In this document: positions 46,332-56,378 of the stretch, piece after piece
Layout: the number at the start of each line of letters is the position of its first letter
Position numbering within the stretch: the stretch's first letter is position 1
Assembly (NCBI GenBank): GCA_022560695.1
Contig: JADFSP010000002.1
Coordinates: 62,001-126,000, forward strand
Direction: 5' to 3'
DNA from: Pseudomonadota bacterium
GTDB lineage: Bacteria; Pseudomonadota; Gammaproteobacteria; Steroidobacterales; Woeseiaceae
DNA: 64,000 bases
The notes under the pieces: generated by a model
What the model was told of the DNA's origin: nothing
Seen by the model: the letters and a program-made list of their open reading frames with translations, nothing else
The model's database searches: none
Translations under genes and position numbers: made by a program

Positions 46332-48082
46332 TACATTGAGTCCGGCGCTGATACACCGAGTATGGTCAGACCATTCGCGATGACGGTTTTCGTCGCCACG
46401 CATAATGCGAGCCGCGCATCTCTGGTGCCGGCGTCGTCAACGATGAACACGTGGGCGTTGTAATAAGTATGGAAATCATTCGCGAGCTCACGCAGGTAAT
46501 GCACGAGATGTTGCGGCGCCCTGTTGTTCGCCGCAAGCTCGATGACTTCCGGGTAGCGACTCAACGTCGTCATCAGCGCGCCCTCCTGCGGTTCAACCAG
46601 CCGTGCCATGTTGGCACGCGCGTTCGCATCGTTCCACGCCAGTGATCTCTCCGCGAGCTGCCGAAATACACTGGCGATACGTGCGTGCGCATATTGAATA
46701 TAGTAGACGGGATTATCGTTCGACTGCGATTTGGCAACGTCAAGATCGAAGTCTAGGTGTTGGTCGTTCGAGCGCGAAACGTAGAAAAATCGGGCTGCAT
46801 CGTTGCCCACTTCTTCGCGCAGCTGCCGCAATGTAACAAACTCGCCGGCGCGTGTGGACATCGGGACCTTCTTGCCGTCGCGATACAACACAACGAATTG
46901 AACGAGTTCGACTTCCAGGTCGTCACCTTCGTAACCCATGGCCTCGAGGCCGGCCTTGAGTCTCGCGACGTAACCGTGATGGTCGGCACCGAGTATGTTG
47001 ATGAGATGATCAAAGCCGCGCTCGCGCTTGTCGTAGTGATATGCGATATCCGATGCGAAATAGGTCCTGGCGCCGTTTTCCCGAACGACAACGCGATCTT
47101 TCTCGTCGCCGAAGTCGGTTGTAGGAAACCAGGTTGCGCCATCCTTCTTGTAGAGTACGCCACGTTTTTCGAGCACCGTGAGCGCGTCGTCGACGCGATT
47201 GCTCTTCAGAAGCTCCTGCTCCGAATACCAGCGATCGAAGACGACGCCGAACTCGGCAAGATCGTCTTCGATGTCCTGACGGATAGGCTGCAGTGATTGC
47301 TGACATACATGATCGAAGCCGTCGCGCCCTAGCAAGCGCTTCGCGTTGGCAATCAGAGCCTCGATGTGCGCTTCCTTGTCGCCACGTGGTTCGTCGCCGG
47401 GCACTCCGTCCAGCAGGTCGTCGGCGCTGACCTCGATGACGCCATCGGCGTCGATCCCGGCGGCAATGTCGCGGATGTACTCGCCACGATATCCTGCCTG
47501 TGGAAATGCAATCGTTGTGCCGTGTTCCTCAAGCCACCGCAGCCAGACACTGACGCCCAGGATGTCCATTTGCCGGCCGGTGTCATTGACGTAGTACTCC
47601 CGCTCGACCGGGAAGCCTGCAGCCTCCAGCAGGTTGCCGACGGTTGCACCGAAGGCGGCATGGCGGCCGTGACCGACATGCAATGGACCGGTAGGATTGG
47701 CCGAGACGAATTCGAGCAGAATTCGCGGCTGGTCGCTGGTTTCGTGCCGGCCGTAGATTGCGCCCTGATCGATAATCGCTTCGATCTCACGATGGAATGC
47801 GGCAGCGCTCAGGTAAAAATTGATAAATCCGGGTCCGGCGATCTCGACTTTTTCGATCTGATCTGACGCCGACAGATTTTCCACAATTGCGGCCGCCAGT
47901 TCATGCGGGCGTTTTCCCGCCGGCTTTGCGAGACGCATCGCGACGTTCGATGCGAAGTGGCCGTGTGAGGGCTCTCGGGTGCGCTCGATCGTGCTGATGA
48001 CCGACAGTTTGTCAGCGGCGTCTGCAAGATTCGTTAGAGTCTCGAGTGCGTCGCCCAAAAGCTGCGCGATAACGGTTTTCAT
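46331..48082 (-). CDS. argS: Arginyl-tRNA synthetase
   Basis: 583-residue class I synthetase charging tRNA-Arg. The HIGH motif is present as HVGHGRHAAFG within NPTGPLHVGHGR; the KMSKS counterpart is relaxed (KKVPMSTRAG), usual for ArgS. The N-terminal additional domain for the tRNA D-loop and the C-terminal anticodon-binding helical domain (DALSPARNVDY-like ends, here LLTDANTRD region read as DDAGTRDARLALCVATK) are in place. Length matches E. coli (577). Upstream of the SPOR gene, coupled by the 1-nt overlap. Confidence 0.97.
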   Translation of the reverse strand: MKTVIAQLLGDALETLTNLADAADKLSVISTIERTREPSHGHFASNVAMRLAKPAGKRPHELAAAIVENLSASDQIEKVEIAGPGFINFYLSAAAFHREIEAIIDQGAIYGRHETSDQPRILLEFVSANPTGPLHVGHGRHAAFGATVGNLLEAAGFPVEREYYVNDTGRQMDILGVSVWLRWLEEHGTTIAFPQAGYRGEYIRDIAAGIDADGVIEVSADDLLDGVPGDEPRGDKEAHIEALIANAKRLLGRDGFDHVCQQSLQPIRQDIEDDLAEFGVVFDRWYSEQELLKSNRVDDALTVLEKRGVLYKKDGATWFPTTDFGDEKDRVVVRENGARTYFASDIAYHYDKRERGFDHLINILGADHHGYVARLKAGLEAMGYEGDDLEVELVQFVVLYRDGKKVPMSTRAGEFVTLRQLREEVGNDAARFFYVSRSNDQHLDFDLDVAKSQSNDNPVYYIQYAHARIASVFRQLAERSLAWNDANARANMARLVEPQEGALMTTLSRYPEVIELAANNRAPQHLVHYLRELANDFHTYYNAHVFIVDDAGTRDARLALCVATKTVIANGLTILGVSAPDSM

Positions 48083-48150
48083 TGACAGTCAGGGGCCCCG
48101 ATTGGCGAGCCGGCAATTCTACCCGCATGAGTTATTCTTTGTGCAACCCG

Positions 48151-48254
48151 CTGAAAAGTGGGGTCGTAAAGTGGGGTCGAACCGAACTTTTTTACACGAC
48201 CGAGTCATTTAGCCACCAGTTCTCACGAAAAACTTCGGTTCGACCCCACTTTTC
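48151..48254. repeat. Imperfect inverted-repeat element, GTGGGGTCGAACCGAA type
   Basis: Left arm AAAGTGGGGTCGAACCGAA at 48168-48186, right arm its complement at 48235-48253, about 50-nt centre. Outside the left arm is another partial copy, CTGAAAAGTGGGGTCG (48151-48166), so the left side is a tandem doublet. The right edge provides the priA stop codon. No transposase is present. It looks like a REP/MITE-type element whose AAAAGTGGGGTC-like core is also seen around REP-associated transposases in other bacteria, but that is from memory. Confidence 0.65.
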
Positions 48255-50460
48255 AGAACAGTTCGATCGGGTCGACATCGATCGACCAGCGGACCTTTCG
48301 TGCCGCCCGGTCGGTTTCGAGGTTGGGCCGCAGTTCATGCAGAACCGCGTGGAGTGCCTTGCGGTCGCGGCTCTGCAATAGCAGTTGTGCGCGATATCGA
48401 CCCGCCTTGCGGGCCATTGGTGCGTCGACCGGCCCAAGCACCTGCAGTGTACTTGCGCCGTGCATCTCGATCCGTTTTCTGGCCACCTCGAGGAATGCGT
48501 GCGCGTCGCTGCGCCGGTGTGCGGCGGAGCGAATCAACGCAAGTCTGCAAAACGGCGGCCAGCTCGTTGCTTCACGCTCCGCCAGGGCCTCTGCGGATAC
48601 GAGTGCGTAGCCACCTTCGATGAGGCGGCGCCAGAAAGGGTGCGCGGGAAATGCCGTTTGAATCAGGACCTCGCCGGAGCGCTCCTCGCGGCCGGCACGG
48701 CCGGCGACCTGGACGATCAATTGCGCCATGCGCTCGTCGCTGCGAAAGTCCGTGCCGAACAAGCCCTGATCGGCGTTGATCACGCCGACAAGCGTCAACT
48801 TCGGAAAGTGATGGCCCTTGGACAGCATTTGCGTGCCGACCAGTATGTCCGACTCGCCGTGCGTCGCCAGTGCGAGTGCCGCGTCGATAGCGCCTTTGCG
48901 CTGCGTGCTGTCGCTGTCGATTCTCGCCACGCGGCGATCCGGGAAGCGACGCTGCAGTACGTCCTCGAGTCTTTCTGTCCCCTCACCAAGCGGTTTTACG
49001 GCCGACCCGCACAGGGTGCAGCACTGATCGAGTGCCCGCTGAGTTCCGCAGTGGTGGCATCGTAGTTGCCGCTGGCGTGCGTGCACGGTCATGCGGGCGT
49101 CGCAGCGACGGCATTCGGCAACGTGCCCGCACATCGTGCAAATCAGGGTTGGCGCGAAGCCACGGCGATTCAGGAATATCAGCGCCTGGCCCCCGGACTC
49201 GAGATGTCTTTCAATCGCTGCCGCCAATGGCTCGCTGAGGCCGTCACTTGCAGGCACGCGACTCAAATCGATAAGGCTCACTCGCGGTGGCTTGGCGCCG
49301 CCCGCACGTCTGGGCAAGACAAGGCGTCGATAGCGGCCGTTGCGGCAGTGATGTAGCAGCTCGAGTGTTGGCGTCGCCGAGCCGAGGACGACCGGAATAT
49401 CGAGGTGTTTTGCCCGCGCAATCGCCAGATCGCGCGCCGAATAACGCAGTCCCTCCTGTTGCTTGAACGAGTGATCGTGCTCTTCATCGACGATGATGAG
49501 TCCTGCATTCGACATCGGCGTGAAGATGGCCGAGCGCGTGCCGACAATCAGCTTCGCTTCACCGCTGCGGGCGAGGCGCCAGGCAGCCAGTCTCGCGATA
49601 TCGGACAGCGCCGAATGCAGCAAGGCGGGCTCGATACTCAGGCGCGTGCGCAAACGTGAAACGAGCTGTGGCGTCAGACCGATCTCAGGCACGAGCACGA
49701 GCACCTGCTTATCGCGGTTCAGCGCATCGCTGATCAGGTGCAGGTATACCTCGGTCTTGCCGCTACCCGTAACCCCGTCCAGCAGGTACGCGGCGAATCC
49801 CCGCCCCGCCCGTATCGTCGCAAGCGCCGCCTGCTGGTCACCGTTGAGTTCCGGTCCGGTTTGCGCCACGGCCAGAAGCGGCGATTCGGGCGGGTCAGCA
49901 GGCGCGCTGTAGCGGGCAATAAGGCCTTTTCCGAACAATGTGCGGGCGGCACGGCGCCAGTTCGGCATGTGTTCCGACAGTGAGCCGACGTCCATGCCGC
50001 CGCCACCGGCATCGCGCAGCAGCTCGAGCAGCTCGGCCTGGCGTGGGGCTCGCTTTGCGAGGGCGTCGATATCAACGCTTTCGGCCGAATCGGCAATGGC
50101 CACATGCTCCGAAAGCGGGTGCAGCGCCTTGCCCTGCCGCAGTAACGCGGGTAATGCGGCGGCGACGACCTCGCCGATCGGGTGGTGATAGTAATCGCTT
50201 GTCAATGAGATGAGCCACAGGTCTGCGTCGCTGAGCAGCGGTGCTTCATCGAGCACACTCAGCACGCGACGGATTTTCGTCCTCGACAGTGTGCTGTGAT
50301 CAGCGTGGGCGAGTACCAGGCCGATCTGCCGTTGTCTGCCGAACGGGACGAGCACGCGACAGCCAGGTTCGGGTGCCGGGACGCCGACCGGCGGCAGGTA
50401 ATCGAACTGCCTGGACAGGGGTACGTTGACGGCGACTTTGAGAATCGGTTCGGTATTCAC
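48253..50460 (-). CDS. priA: Primosomal protein N' (replication-restart helicase)
   Basis: 735-residue superfamily 2 helicase that reloads the replisome at collapsed forks. N-terminal 3'-binding domain (about 1-100), helicase motif I GVTGSGKTEVYL, DEEH box in IIVDEEHDHSFK, paired zinc-binding Cys cluster (CTMCG, CRRCD, CHHCG, CTLCG) and motif VI-type VAGRAGRE. Length matches E. coli (732). The translation stop is provided by an inverted-repeat element at the 3' end. Divergent from the sigma-factor operon, with 233 bp between them holding nothing I can assign. Confidence 0.97.
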   Translation of the reverse strand: MNTEPILKVAVNVPLSRQFDYLPPVGVPAPEPGCRVLVPFGRQRQIGLVLAHADHSTLSRTKIRRVLSVLDEAPLLSDADLWLISLTSDYYHHPIGEVVAAALPALLRQGKALHPLSEHVAIADSAESVDIDALAKRAPRQAELLELLRDAGGGGMDVGSLSEHMPNWRRAARTLFGKGLIARYSAPADPPESPLLAVAQTGPELNGDQQAALATIRAGRGFAAYLLDGVTGSGKTEVYLHLISDALNRDKQVLVLVPEIGLTPQLVSRLRTRLSIEPALLHSALSDIARLAAWRLARSGEAKLIVGTRSAIFTPMSNAGLIIVDEEHDHSFKQQEGLRYSARDLAIARAKHLDIPVVLGSATPTLELLHHCRNGRYRRLVLPRRAGGAKPPRVSLIDLSRVPASDGLSEPLAAAIERHLESGGQALIFLNRRGFAPTLICTMCGHVAECRRCDARMTVHARQRQLRCHHCGTQRALDQCCTLCGSAVKPLGEGTERLEDVLQRRFPDRRVARIDSDSTQRKGAIDAALALATHGESDILVGTQMLSKGHHFPKLTLVGVINADQGLFGTDFRSDERMAQLIVQVAGRAGREERSGEVLIQTAFPAHPFWRRLIEGGYALVSAEALAEREATSWPPFCRLALIRSAAHRRSDAHAFLEVARKRIEMHGASTLQVLGPVDAPMARKAGRYRAQLLLQSRDRKALHAVLHELRPNLETDRAARKVRWSIDVDPIELF

Positions 50461-50693
50461 GGAATCTCTATAAAAACAGTCGTTTAAAACCCGAACCGAC
50501 GAGTGACCAGGCAGTGCTTAACATAATTCCGACTCGGGACATGCGCCACAGGCCTGTCAACCGGACTTTGCTTCGGGCGTTAAAGTAAGAGTGACACGGC
50601 AGATAACTTGGTGCTCGGTCAGGGCGATATTAATGGAGTCAAGAGGACGTTGCAGATGGATCTCAATGTAGCAGCGACACGGAATGGCAGCGA

Positions 50694-51302
50694 ATGAACG
50701 CCTGCGCCGGCGTTTATGCGGTATCGTGCAGCCGCGAGCAACCAACCGGGACGAAGACGCTGCAACGCGAACGGCAACTCAACCAGTTTTTGGCCGAGGT
50801 GGAGCGACGCGCGCTGCGATTCGCCGAAATTGCCGTACGCGATCGCGACGAAGCGCTTGATCTCGTACAGGATGCAATGATCAAGCTGGCGCGAAAATAC
50901 GTCGACAAGCCGACGCATGAATGGGCGCCACTCTTCTACCGTATTCTGCAGAATGGCGTTCGTGACTGGCATCGCCGGCAACTGGTCCGCAACCGGGTCA
51001 TGGTCTGGTTCGGTGGCGTTGCCGGCGGCGATGATGACTATGACGTTGTCGCGCAGGCGCCCGACCCGGCCGGACGGACACCGGAGCGTGACCTGCAGTC
51101 GCACGAAGCGATGCGCGGACTCGAGGCGGCGATGCACAAGCTGCCGCCGCGTCAACGCGAGGCATTCATGCTGCGAACATTTGAGGGTCTTGACGTTGCC
51201 GGCACCGCCACGGCCATGGGGTGCAGCCAGGGGAGCGTCAAGACACACTATTTCCGCGCGATACACTCGCTGCGGGAGCAGTTGGGAGAGCATTGGCAAT
51301 GA
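50694..51302 (+). CDS. RNA polymerase sigma factor (ECF-like)
   Basis: 202-residue sigma-70 family protein. Region 2 at about 30-95 (RFAEIAVRDRDEALDLVQDAM with DLVQD) and region 4 at about 135-195 (LPPRQREAFMLRTFEGLDV, then helix-turn-helix GTATAMGCSQGSVKTHYFRA). This type is commonly followed by DUF3619 and DUF3106 genes, as here. The stop overlaps the next ATG by 4 nt (ATGA). Region 50461-50693 before it holds no gene; no promoter could be picked with confidence. Signal unknown. Confidence 0.85.
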   Translation: MNACAGVYAVSCSREQPTGTKTLQRERQLNQFLAEVERRALRFAEIAVRDRDEALDLVQDAMIKLARKYVDKPTHEWAPLFYRILQNGVRDWHRRQLVRNRVMVWFGGVAGGDDDYDVVAQAPDPAGRTPERDLQSHEAMRGLEAAMHKLPPRQREAFMLRTFEGLDVAGTATAMGCSQGSVKTHYFRAIHSLREQLGEHWQ

Positions 51303-51748
51303 AAGAGCCACGAAAATACACGCATGATCAGGACGAGACTGGTCTGACCAAGCCGGAATTTGACAAGACTGAACTCAATGAGCCTGAACTTGATGAGCGA
51401 TTCGCCGGGCAGGCGAAAGAACTCTTTGACGACAGTGTCGAGCGTCTTGATGCAGCCACGCTGTCGCGCCTGAACAAGGGTCGGCATCAGGCACTGGTTG
51501 AGCTGCAGAAGACGGGCCTTGCCGGACAGTGGGCACTCTGGATGCCCGCGACCGGCATCGCGGCTGCGGCGCTGGTTGCGGTAGTTATCTTGCAGGGCCC
51601 GGGAATTGAAGGGCCGTCGCTGCCGGCGGAGTCAGTGACCGACTTCGAGATTCTGCTGGGCGAGGACAGCCTGGAGATGCTCGAAGAGCTCGAGTTTTAC
51701 AGCTGGATAGATCCTCAGGACTTCGAAACAGACAACAATGTTGGATAG
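51299..51748 (+). CDS. Putative anti-sigma protein (DUF3619-like)
   Basis: 149-residue protein with acidic cytoplasmic N-terminus (repeats of T/N-xPExxE type), one membrane helix near residues 80-102 (WMPATGIAAAALVAVVIL), and an acidic periplasmic tail ending SWIDPQDFETDNNVG. Placement directly after a sigma factor and the topology are those of DUF3619-type proteins, thought to be anti-sigma factors, but no ZAS motif is present. ATG 51299 overlaps the sigma stop; its stop overlaps the next gene by 11 nt. Confidence 0.65.
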   Translation: MKEPRKYTHDQDETGLTKPEFDKTELNEPELDERFAGQAKELFDDSVERLDAATLSRLNKGRHQALVELQKTGLAGQWALWMPATGIAAAALVAVVILQGPGIEGPSLPAESVTDFEILLGEDSLEMLEELEFYSWIDPQDFETDNNVG

Positions 51749-51986
51749 GCCGTTGGACAGGATCATGCGCGCGGCATTGTTGTGGTCGCTTCTGGGTAGC
51801 TGCAGCCTGGCATCCGCTGCTGACGATGAGCTACCGGGCATGGAGTTTCTCGAGTACCTGGGGCTGTGGGAGGAGTCGGACGAAATATGGATGCTCATGG
51901 ACGAACAAGTGCTTGCCGAAGTCGTGCCGCAGATCGGTCCCGCGCCGCACGGCGAGGATTCGGTGGAGAAAGAAGATGAAAGCTAG
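51738..51986 (+). CDS. Small exported protein of the sigma operon
   Basis: 82-residue protein. A signal peptide is visible (AALLWSLLGSCSLASA, cleavage near residue 27), then a short acidic mature part (DDELPGMEFLEYLGLWEESDEIWML) with no known domain. Overlaps both neighbours by 11 nt, which argues it is a real, coupled gene. The typical sigma-DUF3619-DUF3106 set lacks it in my memory. An ATG at 51765 could be used instead. Confidence 0.55.
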   Translation: MLDRPLDRIMRAALLWSLLGSCSLASAADDELPGMEFLEYLGLWEESDEIWMLMDEQVLAEVVPQIGPAPHGEDSVEKEDES

Positions 51987-52449
51987 ACACATTTTTGTAA
52001 TTGTGGCCTTGCTGGCGTTGAGCACTGCGATGGCCGAAGACACGGGCGTCGCGTGGGACAGTCTCAGCGCGCAACAGCAACAGGTGCTCGACCGCTTTGC
52101 AGACAGCTGGGATAGCATGCCGCCCGGTCGCCAGCAGCGGCTGTCGACCGGCGCACATCGCTGGGCGGGCATGACACCCAGGGAACGTGAAGCCGCGCAA
52201 ACGCGTTTCGCCCTGTGGCGCGAACTGCCCGATGAGCGTCGCGAGCGGATCCGCGAACGTTACGGGGTTTTCCGTGATCTGCCGGCTGCGGAGCAGCGTC
52301 GTATCCGCGAGAACTTTCGGCATTTTCGGCAGCTTCACCGGGATCGCCGCGAACGGTTGCGCGATCGCTATCGCGATATGACGCCCGAACAGAGACAACG
52401 ACTTCATGACCGGATGCAGCAGCGACGGCGAATTAGCACTCGCGATTGA
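51976..52449 (+). CDS. DUF3106-type exported protein
   Basis: 157-residue protein with a signal peptide (MKARHIFVIVALLALSTAMA) and a mature region made of Arg/Glu-rich heptad-like helices: LSAQQQQVLDRFADSWDSMP, AHRWAGMTPREREAAQTRF, LPAAEQRRIRENFRHFR and MTPEQRQRLHDR. This repeated (W/F)xxL-P-x-R-R pattern is DUF3106; such proteins are thought to be periplasmic regulators or chaperone-like, unproven. Starts 11 nt before the previous stop, with GGAGAAAGAAG purines upstream. Ends the four-gene operon; a terminator follows. Confidence 0.78.
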   Translation: MKARHIFVIVALLALSTAMAEDTGVAWDSLSAQQQQVLDRFADSWDSMPPGRQQRLSTGAHRWAGMTPREREAAQTRFALWRELPDERRERIRERYGVFRDLPAAEQRRIRENFRHFRQLHRDRRERLRDRYRDMTPEQRQRLHDRMQQRRRISTRD

Positions 52450-52459
52450 ATCGCACGGC

Positions 52460-52482
52460 AAGGCGCCCTGGAGGCGCCTTTT
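52460..52482 (+). terminator. Terminator after the second sigma operon
   Basis: Arms AAGGCGCC (52460-52467) and GGCGCCTT (52473-52480) with a 5-nt loop and TTTT at 52479-52482. Lies 11 bp after the DUF3106 stop. The rest of the gap to pntA (to 52649) shows no other gene. Confidence 0.85.
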
Positions 52483-52649
52483 CATTTCAGAAGGTGGTGC
52501 CCGGGAGGCGTCTTTTTTTGGTGCCGCCAACGGCCGCAGACAATTCTGTGCGTGGCTGTCCAATATTGTTACATTACCGCGCTGGTCAGAATAAAAACCG
52601 CTTACGGCTGTTGAACCGAAACTGCGGCAGCCCATGTGGAGGTCGATAA

Positions 52650-54182
52650 ATGCGCATCGGTGTACCGAGAGAGACACATGCGGGTGAGAAACGTATTGCG
52701 ACGACTCCGGACGTCGCAACTCAGCTCATCAAGCTGGGGTTCAGTGTGGCCATTGAAGAAAATGCCGGCGCTGCGGCCAGTTATTCCAATGAGGCTTACG
52801 AGGCGGCAGGTTGCGACATCGTCGCATCACACAGCGATGTGTGGGCTGAATCAGACGTCATTTTGAAAGTACGGGCACCGGACGCGAGTGAGGTGAAGCG
52901 GCTGAACGAAAATCAGACCTTGATCTGCTTTCTCTGGCCAGGACAAAACCCGGATCTTCTAAAACAGCTGACCGCCAGCGGTGTAACAGCGCTGGCAATG
53001 GACAGCGTGCCGCGCATATCGCGTGCGCAGAAACTGGACGCGCTGAGCTCGATGGCAAACATCGCCGGTTATCGCGCGGTCGTCGAAGCTGCACAGCATT
53101 TCGGTCGCTTCTTTACCGGCCAGATCACGGCGGCGGGCAAGATACCGCCTGCGAAGGTCATGGTGATTGGTGCCGGAGTCGCTGGCCTGGCGGCGATCGG
53201 CGCGGCAAAAAGCATGGGTGCGATTGTCCGTGCATTCGACACGCGGCCGGAGGTCAAGGAGCAGGTCGAGAGCATGGACGCCGAGTTTCTGGAACTCGAT
53301 TTTGAAGATGAGGACGGCGCAGGCGCTGGCGGATATGCAAAGGTGATGAGCAAGGCGTTCATCGAAGCCGAGATGGCGTTGTTCGCGGAGCAGGCCAGGG
53401 ACGTCGACATCATCATCACGACGGCGCTGATACCGGGCAAGCCGGCTCCGAAACTGATTACGGCAGACATGGTGCGCTCGATGAAAAACGGCAGCGTCAT
53501 CGTCGACCTCGCAGCCGAGCAGGGCGGTAATTGCGAACTGACCGAGCCGGATCAGGTCGTACATCGCCACGGGGTGTCGATCATCGGTTATACCGATTTG
53601 CCGAGCCGCCTTGCGGCGCAGTCCAGCCAGTTGTATGCAACGAATCTCCGCAACCTGCTGGCCGAACTCACGCCGGGGAAAGACGGCGAGATCGTTCTCG
53701 ACATGGAGGACGAGATAATCCGCGGTGCTACGATATGTACCGGGGGTGAAACGACGTGGCCGCCACCGGCGCCGAAACTTTCGGCGGCGCCGCCAGCGCC
53801 CAAATCCGAGCCGGCACCCGCAGTGATTGCATCCAAGCCATCGCTTGCAGGGCCGATCATTGCAGCGTGTGCCGGCGGACTCGCGCTGCTCGGCCTGGGA
53901 GCCGTAGCGCCACCCTCTTTCATGGCGCACTTCACGGTCTTCGTTCTGGCCTGCTTTGTCGGTTACATGGTGATCTGGAACGTGAAGTCGGCACTGCATA
54001 CACCGCTGATGAGTGTCACGAACGCGATATCCAGCATCATCATCATTGGCGCCTTGTTGCAGATAAGTTCGGAGAACATGTTGATCATGTGGCTCGCGGC
54101 GTTCACGGTAATGATAGCGAGCGTCAATATCGCCGGCGGTTTTGCCGTCACCCGCCGCATGCTCGACATGTTCAGAAAGTAA
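52650..54182 (+). CDS. pntA: NAD(P) transhydrogenase subunit alpha
   Basis: 510-residue proton-translocating transhydrogenase alpha subunit, E. coli type (exactly 510 there): N-terminal NAD(H)-binding domain I ([16 protein letters not shown], later [14 protein letters not shown] dinucleotide fold and [12 protein letters not shown]), then a Pro/Ala-rich linker, then four membrane helices (domain II part) with [25 protein letters not shown] (in parts). Uses the proton gradient to make NADPH from NADH. GGAGG at 52638-52642 lies 7 nt before the ATG. pntB follows 7 bp later. Confidence 0.97.
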   Translation: MRIGVPRETHAGEKRIATTPDVATQLIKLGFSVAIEENAGAAASYSNEAYEAAGCDIVASHSDVWAESDVILKVRAPDASEVKRLNENQTLICFLWPGQNPDLLKQLTASGVTALAMDSVPRISRAQKLDALSSMANIAGYRAVVEAAQHFGRFFTGQITAAGKIPPAKVMVIGAGVAGLAAIGAAKSMGAIVRAFDTRPEVKEQVESMDAEFLELDFEDEDGAGAGGYAKVMSKAFIEAEMALFAEQARDVDIIITTALIPGKPAPKLITADMVRSMKNGSVIVDLAAEQGGNCELTEPDQVVHRHGVSIIGYTDLPSRLAAQSSQLYATNLRNLLAELTPGKDGEIVLDMEDEIIRGATICTGGETTWPPPAPKLSAAPPAPKSEPAPAVIASKPSLAGPIIAACAGGLALLGLGAVAPPSFMAHFTVFVLACFVGYMVIWNVKSALHTPLMSVTNAISSIIIIGALLQISSENMLIMWLAAFTVMIASVNIAGGFAVTRRMLDMFRK

Positions 54183-54189
54183 GGTTGAC

Positions 54190-55596
54190 ATGATCAGCAG
54201 CGGCATCGTAACCGTGTCATACATCGTTGCGATGGTCCTCTTCATCCTCGCCCTCGGCGGCCTTTCGAACCAGGAGAAGGCCAGTCGCGGTAACTGGTAC
54301 GGCATCGCTGGAATGGCAATCGCGTTGCTGGCGACCTTGCTTGGCGTTGTGACCGGGCATTATGTGATTCTGTTTGTCGCGCTTCTTGTTGGCGGAAGCG
54401 TCGGTATCATGCTCGCGCGACGCGTGCAGATGACGCAGATGCCTGAACTTGTCGCCATTTTGCACAGCCTCGTGGGCCTTGCCGCTGTCCTGGTTGGATT
54501 CGCAAATTTCATGGATTCGTCCATGCACCTGGTTGGCGTGGAACAGACGATCCACGACATAGAGACCTACATCGGAATCCTTATCGGCGCCGTGACGCTG
54601 TCCGGCTCGGTGATCGCGTTTGGCAAACTCTCGGGACGTATCGGCGGCAAACCGTTACTGGTTCCGGGCCGACATTGGTTCAATCTTGCTCTGCTCATCG
54701 CGGTGATCTGGTTCGGCAGGGACTTCGTCTTGCAGTCGGCGGCCGGTGGCGGCATGACACCCCTGATGTTGATGACGGCGATCGCTTTGCTGTACGGCAT
54801 GCACATGGTGATGGCGATAGGGGGTGCCGACATGCCGGTCGTTATTTCGATGTTGAACAGTTACTCGGGCTGGGCAGCGGCGGCGACCGGATTCATGCTC
54901 GATAACGATTTGCTGATTGTCACCGGCGCGCTGGTCGGGTCGAGCGGCGCGATCCTGAGCTACATCATGTGTCGTGCGATGAACCGCAAGTTCATTGCCG
55001 TCATTGCCGGGGGCTTCGGCACGGGCGGCGGAGCGGCTGCCGCGAGCGGTGACATCGATGGCGAAGTCGCCGCTATCGATTCCGAGGAAACTGCGGCGCT
55101 GCTCACGAATGCAAAGGAGGTCATGATCGTTCCCGGATACGGCATGGCAGTCGCACAGGCGCAGCACGCGGTGTTTGAAATCACACGAGTGTTGCGCGAC
55201 AGAAAGATCAACGTCCGCTTTGGCATACATCCGGTCGCAGGTCGTATGCCCGGGCACATGAATGTATTGCTTGCCGAAGCCAGGGTTCCGTACGACATCG
55301 TCTATGAGATGGACGAAATCAATGACGACTTCCCGAATATCGACGTGTCGGTCGTCATCGGCGCGAACGACATCGTGAACCCGTCGGCCCAGGACGTTCC
55401 GGACAGTCCGATCGCCGGCATGCCCGTGCTCGAAGTATGGAAGGCCGCGACAACAATCGTCCTGAAACGAAGCATGGCCACCGGATATGCAGGCGTGCAA
55501 AATCCTCTGTTTTTCAAGGAAAACACGCGCATGCTGTTTGGTGATGCGAAAGATAGCCTCGACGCTGTCTTGAGGGCGCTTGCCAGCAGAAAATGA
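54190..55596 (+). CDS. pntB: NAD(P) transhydrogenase subunit beta
   Basis: 468-residue beta subunit: about nine membrane helices (domain II) and a C-terminal NADP(H)-binding domain III with [36 protein letters not shown] and [12 protein letters not shown]. Length fits E. coli PntB (462). ATG 54190 gives the usual N-terminal membrane helix; an upstream reading would overlap pntA. Supplies NADPH to gor and other reductases in the cell. Confidence 0.97.
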   Translation: MISSGIVTVSYIVAMVLFILALGGLSNQEKASRGNWYGIAGMAIALLATLLGVVTGHYVILFVALLVGGSVGIMLARRVQMTQMPELVAILHSLVGLAAVLVGFANFMDSSMHLVGVEQTIHDIETYIGILIGAVTLSGSVIAFGKLSGRIGGKPLLVPGRHWFNLALLIAVIWFGRDFVLQSAAGGGMTPLMLMTAIALLYGMHMVMAIGGADMPVVISMLNSYSGWAAAATGFMLDNDLLIVTGALVGSSGAILSYIMCRAMNRKFIAVIAGGFGTGGGAAAASGDIDGEVAAIDSEETAALLTNAKEVMIVPGYGMAVAQAQHAVFEITRVLRDRKINVRFGIHPVAGRMPGHMNVLLAEARVPYDIVYEMDEINDDFPNIDVSVVIGANDIVNPSAQDVPDSPIAGMPVLEVWKAATTIVLKRSMATGYAGVQNPLFFKENTRMLFGDAKDSLDAVLRALASRK

Positions 55597-55724
55597 GACG
55601 GGAGACAGGTGCTCCGGCCAGGTCTTCATGTTGATTTTTGCTGGCTGATCGGCAAACTAGACGCGCACAATCTGTAATACTCCGTGTGCAGGATGTGGCA
55701 AAGAGCAAAAATTGAGGATTTCTT

Positions 55725-56378
55725 ATGCTCGCTGGACTCGCTTCCGACATTTCGCAGCAGGTACTGCGAACGGATGTCGCCGGAATGCCGCTCGAGTGGA
55801 TCGACTACCGTGAAGCGGTACGCCTCTACCACTCCGAGCAGGTGGCGTACGACTGTGGGACGCGTCTTTACACTGTCTACGGTGGCTATAGCAGCCTCGA
55901 TGGCAACCGTAGCCACGTGGATGTCAATTCGATCATTGCGACCCACGGCACGAGCCGGAGTCTTTCCCGTAACCGCGACAGGTATGTGCCGCCACTGAAC
56001 AACCGAACATTATTCAAGCGCGATGCAAATCTGTGCCTGTATTGCGGCATGCGATATCCCACGCGTGACCTGACACGCGATCACATCACACCGATCTCGC
56101 GCGGCGGGGGCGATACCTGGAACAACGTTGCGACGGCGTGCCGCCGCTGCAATAACTACAAAGGCGGCCGTACGCCCGAACAGGCCACGATGCAATTGAT
56201 TGCGGTACCGTTCACGCCAACCTATGCCGAATATATTTATCTCAAGGGGCGCCGCGTCCTCGCGGATCAGATGCAGTACTTGCTTGCGCACATACCTCGA
56301 TCGAGCCCGCTGCATGCGAGGTTGACTGATCACCTGTTCTCCGGAGATCAGATTATCGATACCCGATTCCACGTGTAG
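55725..56378 (+). CDS. HNH endonuclease
   Basis: 217-residue protein with a C-terminal HNH domain at about 103-160: two zinc Cys pairs (CLYCG and CRRCNNYK), core LTRDHITPISRGGGDTWNN with the catalytic His, and RTPEQA after the second pair. The N-terminal 100 residues are a family-specific extension. Proteins of this layout are chromosomal housekeeping-type HNH nucleases of unknown job; no restriction or phage genes adjoin. A REP-like half element follows at its stop. Confidence 0.85.
   Translation: MLAGLASDISQQVLRTDVAGMPLEWIDYREAVRLYHSEQVAYDCGTRLYTVYGGYSSLDGNRSHVDVNSIIATHGTSRSLSRNRDRYVPPLNNRTLFKRDANLCLYCGMRYPTRDLTRDHITPISRGGGDTWNNVATACRRCNNYKGGRTPEQATMQLIAVPFTPTYAEYIYLKGRRVLADQMQYLLAHIPRSSPLHARLTDHLFSGDQIIDTRFHV

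Noticed and set aside
55725-56378. HNH gene as sign of a mobile element
   Set aside because: No integrase, phage or restriction genes adjoin; neighbours are chromosomal housekeeping genes.
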